Source: DATARH01 sp050181375
Lineage (GTDB): Bacteria; Pseudomonadota; Alphaproteobacteria; ATCC43930; CGMCC-115725
Assembly (NCBI GenBank): GCA_050181375.1
Contig: JBFXDF010000039.1
Span: 1 to 22,031, forward strand
Reading direction: 5' to 3'
DNA length: 22,031 nucleotides
In this document: piece after piece, positions 6,483 through 12,998 of the stretch
How positions within the stretch are numbered: position 1 is the stretch's first letter
Layout: each line of letters begins with the position of its first letter
Translations under genes and position numbers: made by a program
The notes under the pieces: generated by a model
What the model was told of the DNA's origin: nothing
Databases searched by the model: none
What the model saw: the letters and a program-made list of their open reading frames with translations, nothing else

Positions 6483-7682
6483 ATGCCCTATAACGGCTGC
6501 ACCGTCATCGACATGGACGCGCATATCCGCGAGCGCGCCGACAGGTTCTTCAAGGATTATATCGACCACGAATACCGCGCGCCGTTCAACCTGCTGTGCG
6601 AGGCGGTCGCGCGGCAGGAGGCGAAAGGCGAGCGCTACGCGCTGTTCGGCAGCACCACCGCCGTAATCGAGAAGATCGAGGCGGGCCGGGCGCTCGGGGT
6701 GCGCGACACGTTCGGGGTGACCTCGCGCTCCGAGATGGAGCACGGCCGCAAGGCGTTTCCGCCCGGCCGCAAGGACGCGCTGCCGCCGATCCGCCCCGAG
6801 GTCAACTGGGACCCGAAGGCGCGGCTCGAGGACATGGACAAGGCGCATATCGACGTCAACGTGCTGTTCCCGACGCACGTGTCGAGCTATTGCGCATTGC
6901 GCGATGTCGGCTTCGAGAACGCGCTCTACCGCGCCTATCACCGCTGGGTCGTCGATTACTGCAACAAGGCGCCAAAGCGGCTGAAATGGACCCTCGTCGC
7001 CAATATGCGCGATATCCCCTCCGGCGTTGCGGAGCTTAGATACTGGGCCGAGCGCGACCCAAACCTCGTTGGCGTCTACATCTCGCCGCAGGCCCCCGGC
7101 GGCAAGCTGCTCGACAACCCGGACCTCTACCCGCTCTACGACGCGGCGCAGGCGCTCGACCTGCCGCTCCTGGCGCATGGCGGCACGGCGCGTCCGCCCT
7201 ACGGCCCCGGCACGCGCGACCTCGACGGCGCGTGGTTCCTGCTGCACGGGCTATCTAATCCGTGGGCCGGGATGGCGGCGATGGGCGCCTTGATCGGCGG
7301 CGGCATTTTCGACCTGTTCCCGAAGATCCGCGCCGCGATCATCGAGACGGCCGGCGGCTGGGTGCCGGCGGCGCTCGACCGCTTCGACACGCATTATCTG
7401 ATGTCGCCGGGCCACGTGCCGAATTTGAAGAGGATGCCGCGCGATGTGATCGCCGAGGGCCGCTATTTCCACGGCATCGACAGCTGGGAGCGCTCGCTCG
7501 AATTCTGCGTCGAGGAGCTGGGCGAGGATATGTGGTTGTTCGCGAGCGACTGGCCGCACGGCGACACGGCCTGGCCCGAGGCGGTGCAGCAGACCGTCGA
7601 ACGCCCGCGGCTTACGGACAGTGCCCGGCGGAAAATCCTCGGCGAGAACGCGATGCGCCTCTGCCCGCGGCTGCGCGGCTAG
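6483..7682 (+). CDS. Amidohydrolase family 2 metal-dependent hydrolase/decarboxylase (paralogue 2)
   Basis: This 399-residue member of the same Amidohydro_2 group is the most divergent of the three here. D10-x-D12-x-H14-x-x-E17 is present. The second conserved His is H232 in LLAHGGTARP, where the other two copies have FHEG. H255 (LLHGLSNPW) takes the third His position, and D356 lies in FASDWPHGD. The strand before it (KIRAAIIETAGGWVP) is conserved. Residues 40-110 hold an insertion-like charged region without a match in my memory. ATG 6483 is preceded by CAGGAGAAA; the in-frame TTG at 6450 was rejected. Substrate unknown. It is followed by a strong UUCG-capped hairpin and faces a convergent glycosyltransferase gene. 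Confidence 0.87.
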   Translation: MPYNGCTVIDMDAHIRERADRFFKDYIDHEYRAPFNLLCEAVARQEAKGERYALFGSTTAVIEKIEAGRALGVRDTFGVTSRSEMEHGRKAFPPGRKDALPPIRPEVNWDPKARLEDMDKAHIDVNVLFPTHVSSYCALRDVGFENALYRAYHRWVVDYCNKAPKRLKWTLVANMRDIPSGVAELRYWAERDPNLVGVYISPQAPGGKLLDNPDLYPLYDAAQALDLPLLAHGGTARPPYGPGTRDLDGAWFLLHGLSNPWAGMAAMGALIGGGIFDLFPKIRAAIIETAGGWVPAALDRFDTHYLMSPGHVPNLKRMPRDVIAEGRYFHGIDSWERSLEFCVEELGEDMWLFASDWPHGDTAWPEAVQQTVERPRLTDSARRKILGENAMRLCPRLRG

Positions 7683-7696
7683 ATCGTCTTCTGCCC

Positions 7697-7720
7697 GATG
7701 GCCGGGTTCGCCCGGCCATC
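7697..7720. terminator. TTCG-capped hairpin between convergent genes
   Basis: GATGGCCGGG (7697-7706) pairs perfectly with CCCGGCCATC (7711-7720) around TTCG, a very stable tetraloop in RNA. It begins 14 bases after the amidohydrolase stop and lies 79 bases from the stop of the facing gene, so it could serve both. No long T-run follows. A related GGCCGGG palindrome lies at 9697-9721, so it may also be a dispersed repeat. The rest of the gap 7683-7799 shows nothing else. Confidence 0.65.
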
Positions 7721-7799
7721 CCAGATTCTTCCGGCTGGCGACCAGGTTGCGGTCGACGACGGTCTCCCGGTCGATCCATTTAATCGGGTTACGCCATTC

Positions 7800-9032
7800 T
7801 CACGAAAGTTCTGGATTCAGGCCGGCGTCGCGCTGCGCCCGGTTGCTTCGCGATCGAAGCGCGGCCGAGACCTCGTTGACAACCGCGGTCCAATCGCCGG
7901 GCCGAGGCTGCCGGAACAGGCGCATCGTCGGGTACCAGGGGCTGTCGGAGCGGTCGAGCAGCCAGCGCCAGTCGGCGGCAAAATGCAGCATCAGCAATGC
8001 CGGGACGCCAAGCGCGCCGGCGAGATGCGCAACCATCGTATCGACGGTGATCACCAGATCGAGATTGGCGACCGTCGCGGCGGCGTCGGCGACGGCGTCG
8101 GTCTCGAACGCCTCGACCAGCGGCAGCGATGAGGGCGCGTCGCGCCAGCGCCGGTATTCCGGGCCGCGCTGCAGATTGACAAGCGCGATGCCGGGGATCG
8201 CGGCGAGCGGCGCGAGTTGCGCGAGCTCCATCGAGCGCTCCGGCTTCCACTCCCCGGCGGCCCACACCAGCCCCGCGCGCAACCGGCCGGGAATAGCGGA
8301 AAGACGCCGCGCCGCCGCGGCCGACCTCGCGTGGTCGGCGCTCAGATACGGGATCGCGGCCGGGATCGTATCGAGCCGGGTGCGGAACGCGTGCGGCATT
8401 TCGGTCATATCGATCTCGGCGTCGCAGCCGAACCGCCCCGGCGGATGGTCCTCCGCACCCAGCTTCACGATGTCGGCAACACCCGGCAAACCTTGCAACA
8501 GCGGGATCAGCTCCGGTTGCGCCTCGACGCAGACCCGCGCGGCTCGTCCGGCGAGAAGCGGCAGATAGCGGGCGAACTGGATCGTGTCGCCGAGCCCGTG
8601 ATAGCACCGCACCAGGACACGCGCGCCGCTGAGCCGGGCGCCGTCCCATACCGGCCGCATGTGCCGCGGCCAATCGGCGCCGGTAATCCCGGCGACAAGC
8701 CGCCGCGCGCGATCCTCATCGGCGAGACGCCAGGCGCTCTCAAAATCGCCGCGCAGCATATGGCTCATCCAGCCGAAATCGCCGGGCACAATCCCGCTCA
8801 TCGCGCCGCCGAGATCGGTGCCCTTCCGGTGGGCGAGACGGGCGGCCGCGGCGTGGCACTCCAGCGCCTCGTCGAGCCGCCGCTGGAGGAACAGCGCCTC
8901 GCCGCGCAGGTAATGCGCCTCCGGATCGTCCGGGCAGCGCCGCAGCGCCGCCTCGAATGCCGCCTCCGCCTCGGCGAAGCGCTGCTCCGCCATCAGCCGC
9001 CGGCCGATGCTCCGCCCATCCGCTATTCGCAT
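7800..9032 (-). CDS. TPR-containing glycosyltransferase family 9-like protein
   Basis: This 410-residue protein has two parts. Residues about 8-100 are TPR-like helical repeats (for example AEQRFAEAEAAFEAALRRCPDD and YLRGEALFLQRRLDEALECH). Residues about 135-390 resemble heptosyltransferase-like GT9/GT-B folds, with VRCYHGLGDTIQFARYLPLL near 141-160 and LVITVDTMVAHLAGALGVP near 326-344. A later aromatic segment is DWRWLLDRSDSPWYPT. The same two-domain arrangement is common in alphaproteobacteria, where proteins of this type are presumed to glycosylate surface polymers or proteins; I infer this from family resemblance. ATG 9032 lies just after GGGCGGG and lets the TPR run begin properly. ATG 8993 is an alternative. 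Extension to 9812 is antisense to the CBS gene and was rejected. No signal peptide is seen. Confidence 0.82.
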   Translation of the reverse strand: MRIADGRSIGRRLMAEQRFAEAEAAFEAALRRCPDDPEAHYLRGEALFLQRRLDEALECHAAAARLAHRKGTDLGGAMSGIVPGDFGWMSHMLRGDFESAWRLADEDRARRLVAGITGADWPRHMRPVWDGARLSGARVLVRCYHGLGDTIQFARYLPLLAGRAARVCVEAQPELIPLLQGLPGVADIVKLGAEDHPPGRFGCDAEIDMTEMPHAFRTRLDTIPAAIPYLSADHARSAAAARRLSAIPGRLRAGLVWAAGEWKPERSMELAQLAPLAAIPGIALVNLQRGPEYRRWRDAPSSLPLVEAFETDAVADAAATVANLDLVITVDTMVAHLAGALGVPALLMLHFAADWRWLLDRSDSPWYPTMRLFRQPRPGDWTAVVNEVSAALRSRSNRAQRDAGLNPELS

Positions 9033-9209
9033 CCCGCCCGTTCTGTTCCCGCTTCCCGCTCGCCGTTCCGTCACGGCGCAACAGCCGGCGCGACAACGCG
9101 TTCCGTACCGCCCGCGCATTTGGCGACGCCGGAACAGCGGCAAACCGGCCTCGTTGCGCAGGTAGCGGCCGGTCGGATCGGCCGGTGGATGAACGCGAAA
9201 GGAGGCCCC

Positions 9210-9644
9210 ATGAAGGTCAGCGAACTGATGACACCCGATGTCGAAATCGTGCAGCCAAACGACACGCTGCAAACCGCCGCGAAGATGATGGCCGATCTCG
9301 ACACCGGTGCATTGCCGGTCGGCGAGAACGACAGGCTCGTCGGCATGATCACCGACCGTGACATCGCGGTCCGTGCCGTGGCCGCGGGTCGCGACCCGGA
9401 CAAAACGCCGGTGCGCGAGGCGATGTCGGAACATATCCGCTTTTGCTTCGAGGACGAGGAGACCCACGAGGTAAGCCGCAAGATGAGCCACTGGGCGGTG
9501 CGGCGGCTGCCTGTGCTGAACCGCGACAAGCGGCTCGTCGGCATTGTGTCGCTCGGCGATCTGGCGACCGGCGGCGCCGAGGAAGAGAGCAGGATGGCGC
9601 TGGAGGAGATTTCCGACGCGCCTCCCGGCAAGCGCGGGGTCTGA
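9210..9644 (+). CDS. Tandem CBS-domain protein
   Basis: This 144-residue stand-alone pair of CBS domains runs from about residue 6 to 60 (MTPDVEIVQPNDTLQTAAKM, ALPVGENDRLVGMITDRDI) and from about 68 to 122 (REAMSEHIRF, RRLPVLNRDKRLVGIVSLGD). Such pairs form a disc that binds adenine nucleotides and reports cell energy state, often on a separate partner. The ITDRD and VSLGD ends carry the Asp that typically contacts ribose. ATG 9210 is preceded by AAAGGAGG at ideal spacing; ATG 9189 is possible but lacks that site. The gene is divergent from the glycosyltransferase gene (177-base gap) and independent of the amidohydrolases. Its partner is not evident. The C-terminal tail (about 123-144) is acidic and probably disordered. 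Confidence 0.92.
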   Translation: MKVSELMTPDVEIVQPNDTLQTAAKMMADLDTGALPVGENDRLVGMITDRDIAVRAVAAGRDPDKTPVREAMSEHIRFCFEDEETHEVSRKMSHWAVRRLPVLNRDKRLVGIVSLGDLATGGAEEESRMALEEISDAPPGKRGV

Positions 9645-9696
9645 AACGGTTCCGGTTGCCCTTTTCGTCGCTGCGGGTTGACCCGCTGATCTCAAG

Positions 9697-9721
9697 CGTG
9701 GCCGGGCCAAGCCCGGCCGTG
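9697..9721. repeat. GGCCGGG palindrome, possible terminator of the CBS gene
   Basis: GGCCGGGC (9700-9707) and GCCCGGCC (9711-9718) are perfect complements around CAA. Pairing continues outward through G-T, G-T and C-G pairs. It shares the TGGCCGGG core with the hairpin at 7697-7720. Position after the CBS stop (9644) allows a terminator role. Confidence 0.6.
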
Positions 9722-9790
9722 ACGAATATTCCGATGATCCGGCGATTATACCGGCTCCATCCCGCGCCAGCCCAAATCCTGGCATCGGAG

Positions 9791-9808
9791 CGTTCGCGAT
9801 ACCGAACG
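9791..9808. promoter_or_regulatory. Operator-like inverted repeat upstream of amidohydrolase 3
   Basis: CGTTCG (9791-9796) and CGAACG (9803-9808) are perfect complements spaced by six bases, 74 bases before the amidohydrolase ATG. The 18-base size fits a dimeric repressor site, but no adjacent regulator gene is present to pair it with. Confidence 0.35.
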
Positions 9809-9882
9809 ACATTCAGACTCGCGCGCTAACCGGTGCTGCGCTAGGATGCCGCATCCGCAGCAAACGCCGGAGAGGAAGCCAG

Positions 9883-11013
9883 ATGACCCGCGCCTACAAC
9901 GTCGTCGATGCCGACGGTCACATCCTGGAGCCGCTCGATCTCTGGGACAATTACATCGATCCCAAGTTCCGCGACCGGGCGCCGCGCATCGTTAAGGACA
10001 ACGAGAGCGGCAAGGAGCGGCTGGTCATCGAGGAGCATACGGTCGGCAACCCGCAGATCGGCATTGGCCGCATCGGCGCGGTCGGCGCCCGCCAGGGCGT
10101 CGTCGCCGCCGACACAATGGAATACAAGGAAGGCAAGGCGGGCGGGTTCGACCCGCACAAGCGCATCCCTGACATGGACGCCGACGGGATCGACGCGGCG
10201 TTCCTGTATCCGAGCCTCGGGCTGTTCGCCGGCGCGATCCACGACCCGCAGCTCGCCGCCGCCGTGTGCCGCGCCTATAACCGCTGGCTCGCCGATTACT
10301 GCAAGCCGTATCCGGACCGCCTGTTCGGCGTCGCGATGCTGCCGATGCAGGATGTCGATCTGGCGATCGCCGAAATGCGCTTCGCGAAAAAAGAGCTCGG
10401 CATGGGCGGCGGGTTCCTGCGGCCGAACCCGTATCACGGCACCAAGATGATCGACGACCCGATGTACGAGCCGTTCTGGGCCGCGGCCGAGGATCTCGAC
10501 TTTTCGATCGGTTTTCACGAGGGTGCGTCGAGCGGCATGCCGACGGTCGGCGTCGACCGCTTCGAGGGCCGCGGCGCCCGTCACATCGTCAGTCACACGA
10601 TGGAGATGATGCTGGTCTGCCTCGCGACGATATGGGGCGGCGTTTGCGAGAGGCACCCGAAAATCCGCATCGGCTTCCTCGAATCGGGCGGCGGCTGGAT
10701 CGCGCCGTGGCTCGACCGGATGGACCGCCACTTCGACGACCAGGGCTTCAACGACAGCGGCCTGAAAACGCGGCCCAGCGAGCTGTTCCAGCGCAATTGC
10801 TGGATTTCGTTCGAGCCGGTCGAGGGCAGCCTGAAGGTGCTCGCCGACTATGTCGGTCCGAACAAGATCATGTGGGCGACCGACTATCCGCACCCCGACG
10901 GGTTCTTCCCCGGCGCCCCCGACATGGTCCGCCAGCGCATGAAAGGCCTGTCGCCGGAGACGCAGCACCAGGTGATGGCCGGCGGCGCGATGGGCTTTTA
11001 CGGTCTGAACTGA
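9883..11013 (+). CDS. Amidohydrolase family 2 metal-dependent hydrolase/decarboxylase (paralogue 3)
   Basis: This 376-residue enzyme is closely related in layout to paralogue 1. D9-x-D11-x-H13-x-x-E16 (VVDADGHILEP) gives the first metal ligands. H212 (FHEGASS) and H238 (VSHTMEM) give the middle ones. D334 (ATDYPHPD) gives the final catalytic or metal Asp. The pre-Asp strand KIRIGFLESGGGWIAPWLDR and the LFQRNCW segment are shared with paralogue 1 (YWQRNCF). The expected fold is a TIM barrel acting in the cytoplasm on a carboxylated or cyclic substrate, still unknown. ATG 9883 follows GGAGAGG. An operator-like inverted repeat and a bulged hairpin lie in its leader. A strong imperfect hairpin follows the stop. 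Confidence 0.88.
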   Translation: MTRAYNVVDADGHILEPLDLWDNYIDPKFRDRAPRIVKDNESGKERLVIEEHTVGNPQIGIGRIGAVGARQGVVAADTMEYKEGKAGGFDPHKRIPDMDADGIDAAFLYPSLGLFAGAIHDPQLAAAVCRAYNRWLADYCKPYPDRLFGVAMLPMQDVDLAIAEMRFAKKELGMGGGFLRPNPYHGTKMIDDPMYEPFWAAAEDLDFSIGFHEGASSGMPTVGVDRFEGRGARHIVSHTMEMMLVCLATIWGGVCERHPKIRIGFLESGGGWIAPWLDRMDRHFDDQGFNDSGLKTRPSELFQRNCWISFEPVEGSLKVLADYVGPNKIMWATDYPHPDGFFPGAPDMVRQRMKGLSPETQHQVMAGGAMGFYGLN

Positions 11014-11039
11014 CGCCGCCCACAGGCGCCTGTCGATCG

Positions 11040-11086
11040 CGGGACGGCCTGCCCGGCTCCATTCAAGGAGCGGGCTTCCCGTCCCG
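11040..11086. terminator. Imperfect long hairpin after amidohydrolase 3
   Basis: About 21 bases of each arm (roughly 11040-11060 and 11066-11086) pair with a few mismatches around a short ATTCA loop. It begins 26 bases after the stop. There is no T-run. A 12-base palindrome ACAGGCGCCTGT (11022-11033) lies just before it. Confidence 0.5.
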
Positions 11087-11146
11087 TGCGGCTAGTTCGT
11101 GGCGTTGATCGATGCCCGGGGATGCCTATCGCCGGGCCGCCGTATA

Positions 11147-11186
11147 GCAGCGTAGGTTTCGTACTGTTCGACCCATCCTACGCTGC
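11147..11186. repeat. Inverted repeat in the DUF1330 gene leader
   Basis: GCAGCGTAGG (11147-11156) pairs perfectly with CCTACGCTGC (11177-11186) over a 20-base loop, ending 20 bases before the ATG of the DUF1330 gene. The segment resembles dispersed GTAGGATGGGT-type repeats known in many proteobacteria. It may be a repeat rather than a specific operator. Confidence 0.5.
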
Positions 11187-11206
11187 GTTACGCGGGAGAG
11201 ACGGTC

Positions 11207-11608
11207 ATGAAGTCTCGGATCGGCGTCGCGATAGCCATCCTGGCAGGCATGATGCTGGGCGCCCTCGCTGTCACAGGCTTGCACGCGCAATCCAAGCAGC
11301 CGGTCTATTTCGTCGGCGAAATCGAGGTCACCGACCCCGAAGGTTACGCCAGGGAATATCTTCCCAAAGCCCGGGAGATCATCAAGGCTCACGGCGGCCA
11401 GTTGCTGGCGTCGGGAGGAGCCGCCGGAAGCGGAAATCAGGTCATCGCCGTCGATGGCGAGCCGCCTAAGCGTGTCGTTATCTACAAATACCCCAGCGTC
11501 GATGCGGTGCGCGCCTGGCGGAATGATCCAGCCTACGAACAGGTAAGAAAAATCGGCGAAAAATACGCGAAGTACCATACTTTCGCGGTCGAGGGCGTGT
11601 CGCAGTAG
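11207..11608 (+). CDS. DUF1330 domain protein, predicted secreted
   Basis: This is a 133-residue protein. Residues 1-27 form a signal peptide or single N-terminal membrane segment: K2 and R4, then a hydrophobic core to about 24, then LHAQ. Residues 33-130 match the DUF1330 dimeric alpha/beta fold: YFVGEIEVTDPEGY near 33, LPKAREIIKAHGGQLLASGG near 52-71, PKRVVIYKYPSVDAVRAW near 87, and DPAYEQVRKIGEKYAKY near 107. Function is unknown in the family; the export signal suggests a periplasmic location for this copy. ATG 11207 is preceded by GGGAGAG. The gene stands alone and ends at a hairpin shared with the convergent regulator gene. Confidence 0.85.
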   Translation: MKSRIGVAIAILAGMMLGALAVTGLHAQSKQPVYFVGEIEVTDPEGYAREYLPKAREIIKAHGGQLLASGGAAGSGNQVIAVDGEPPKRVVIYKYPSVDAVRAWRNDPAYEQVRKIGEKYAKYHTFAVEGVSQ

Positions 11609-11621
11609 CCGCTCGGCCCAT

Positions 11622-11637
11622 CCCCGCCAGGGCGGGG
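11622..11637. terminator. Compact GC hairpin between convergent genes
   Basis: CCCCGCC (11622-11628) pairs perfectly with GGCGGGG (11631-11637) with only AG between, so a loop of at least four bases would open one pair. It lies between the stops of the DUF1330 gene (11608) and the regulator gene (11645). Bidirectional termination is plausible. Confidence 0.5.
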
Positions 11638-11644
11638 CCGCGGG

Positions 11645-12856
11645 TCAGGATCGCGGTATACCGGCCAGACCGAGGCCGTCGCCGAGCCGCTCCATGAAGC
11701 TCGGCGGGAAGGGCCAGGCGTTGCGCGCTATCGCGACGGTCAGCCCGGCATCCTTGTGCAGCAGCCCGCGGGCGCGGCGGCGCGCCTCGGCGCGGGCGCC
11801 GGCGTGCGCGGCGGCGGCGACAAGGACGCGCTCGGCCCAGAACGATGCCGGCCCGGCGGCGACCCCGTCCTCGATCCATCTGGCGGCGCGCTCGTAACGG
11901 CCGGCGTTGAAATGGGCGCAGCCGATGCCGATCAGCAGCAGATGGCGCAGCGGCTCGAACGGCATCAGCCGCCATGTGATCCGCAACTCCCGCAACGCCC
12001 CGTCGTCGTCGCCGGCGTAGGCCGACAGCCAGCCGCGCCGGACCCAGCCCCACGGCGACCACGGGTCAATCGCCAGCGACCGTTCGATCAGCCGATCGGC
12101 GTCGGCGAGGCGATGGTTCAAGGTCAGGGCGCCGCTGCACAGGCTTAGAACGAGCGCGTCATGCGGTCCCAATTGGGCGGCGCGATCGGCGAGCTGCAAA
12201 CCCCGCGCGCGATCGATTTGCGGCGTCTGCCCGAAATTATGCGCGGCGCGCTGGCTCCAGCACCACGCCGCGATTGCCTTCGGCAGCGCGTCCTGCGGCG
12301 ACAGTTCTTGCGCGTGCTCGGCGGCGGCGAGCGCGGCGTCGCAGGCGGCGGGTCCGACATTGAACGCCGAACCCAGCGCGCTCCATGTCAGACGCATTGC
12401 CTCATCGTCGGTTTCGTCCACGCCGGCCGATGTCTTGGCGCAGGCGGCGCCGAGCGTCTGCGACGGATATTCGCCGAAGCGGCGCCGATACTGGGCGGAG
12501 AAGCGGCCGAGCTGGGTGAAGCCGTTGGCTTGGGCGATCGCGGTGACGCTGTCGTCATGGCGGGCGGCCAATAGCTGCTGGCGAGCGCGGGCAAGTCGCA
12601 CCCGCCGCACCCAGCCGAGCGGCGTTGTCTTGAGAAATTGCCGGAAATGCGCTTCGAGCGTGCGCGGCCGCACCCCCGCGGCGATCGCCAGCGTTGCAAC
12701 CGAAACCGGCTGATCGAGGCGATCGTCGAGCCAGCGCAGCGCCCGCGTCAGGCTGGCGGGCAGCCCGTCGGGGATATGCGGCGCGTGCTCGCCGCTCTCG
12801 GGCGGCAGGCCCGGGTTGCCGTCAGCCGCCGTAATCGGTCTCCGCTGCTGCGACAT
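11645..12856 (-). CDS. AraC-family HTH regulator with C-terminal TPR-like domain
   Basis: This is a 403-residue protein. Residues about 34-136 form a complete double helix-turn-helix AraC/XylS DNA-binding domain. The first HTH is VSVATLAIAAGVRPRTLEAHF near 51-71. The second contains VTAIAQANGFTQLGRFSAQY near 104-123, followed by the family ending RRRFGEYPSQTL. Unlike most AraC proteins, this domain is at the N-terminus. Residues about 160-365 are alanine-rich helical repeats that look like TPRs, for example ADADRLIERSLAIDPWSPWG followed by WVRRGWLSAYAGDDDGALRE, similar to the TPR halves of adenylate-cyclase-like and winged-helix TPR regulators. The start ATG 12856 has a weak ribosome site, so an earlier start is possible, although upstream sequence looks non-coding. 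The gene is divergent from a methyltransferase gene, its likely target. Confidence 0.85.
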   Translation of the reverse strand: MSQQRRPITAADGNPGLPPESGEHAPHIPDGLPASLTRALRWLDDRLDQPVSVATLAIAAGVRPRTLEAHFRQFLKTTPLGWVRRVRLARARQQLLAARHDDSVTAIAQANGFTQLGRFSAQYRRRFGEYPSQTLGAACAKTSAGVDETDDEAMRLTWSALGSAFNVGPAACDAALAAAEHAQELSPQDALPKAIAAWCWSQRAAHNFGQTPQIDRARGLQLADRAAQLGPHDALVLSLCSGALTLNHRLADADRLIERSLAIDPWSPWGWVRRGWLSAYAGDDDGALRELRITWRLMPFEPLRHLLLIGIGCAHFNAGRYERAARWIEDGVAAGPASFWAERVLVAAAAHAGARAEARRRARGLLHKDAGLTVAIARNAWPFPPSFMERLGDGLGLAGIPRS

Positions 12857-12944
12857 CGCGGCGGTCCAGCCCAGATAATTTCGCTGCGGATTCTGCACCT
12901 CGATGCGGGAATTGAACAGCCTCTCGCGACCCGCCGCCCAACCT

Positions 12945-12980
12945 GTCACGCGCGCCGGCCGAGATGCCGGCGGCAGTGAC
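12945..12980. promoter_or_regulatory. Symmetric dyad between regulator and methyltransferase genes
   Basis: The structure is GTCAC-N3-CGCCGGC-N6-GCCGGCG-N3-GTGAC, with perfect symmetry of both arms and both spacers. It ends 18 bases before the methyltransferase ATG and 8 bases before its GGAGGG site, and lies 88 bases from the regulator ATG. It could be an operator for both divergent genes or an mRNA leader hairpin. Confidence 0.5.
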
Positions 12981-12998
12981 GTTTTCGCGGAGGGTTCG

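Larger units (their letters stand above)
9645..9882. other. Intergenic region with several inverted repeats
   Basis: There is no gene in these 238 bases. From left to right it holds a 6-bp hairpin with a TG loop (9673-9686), a GGCCGGGC palindrome (9697-9721), an operator-like inverted repeat CGTTCG-N6-CGAACG (9791-9808), and a bulged hairpin (9835-9861) just before the ribosome site of amidohydrolase 3. Confidence 0.6.

Noticed and set aside
6306..7247. 313-residue minus-strand open frame
   Set aside because: It is antisense to the end of the methyltransferase and most of amidohydrolase 2, with no family resemblance.
8217..9209. Plus-strand extension of the CBS protein to 475 residues
   Set aside because: The extra part is antisense to the glycosyltransferase gene. 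AAAGGAGG before ATG 9210 and the CBS fold beginning at once support the short form.
9841..10968. 375-residue minus-strand open frame
   Set aside because: It mirrors amidohydrolase 3. The plus strand has all catalytic motifs and a ribosome site.
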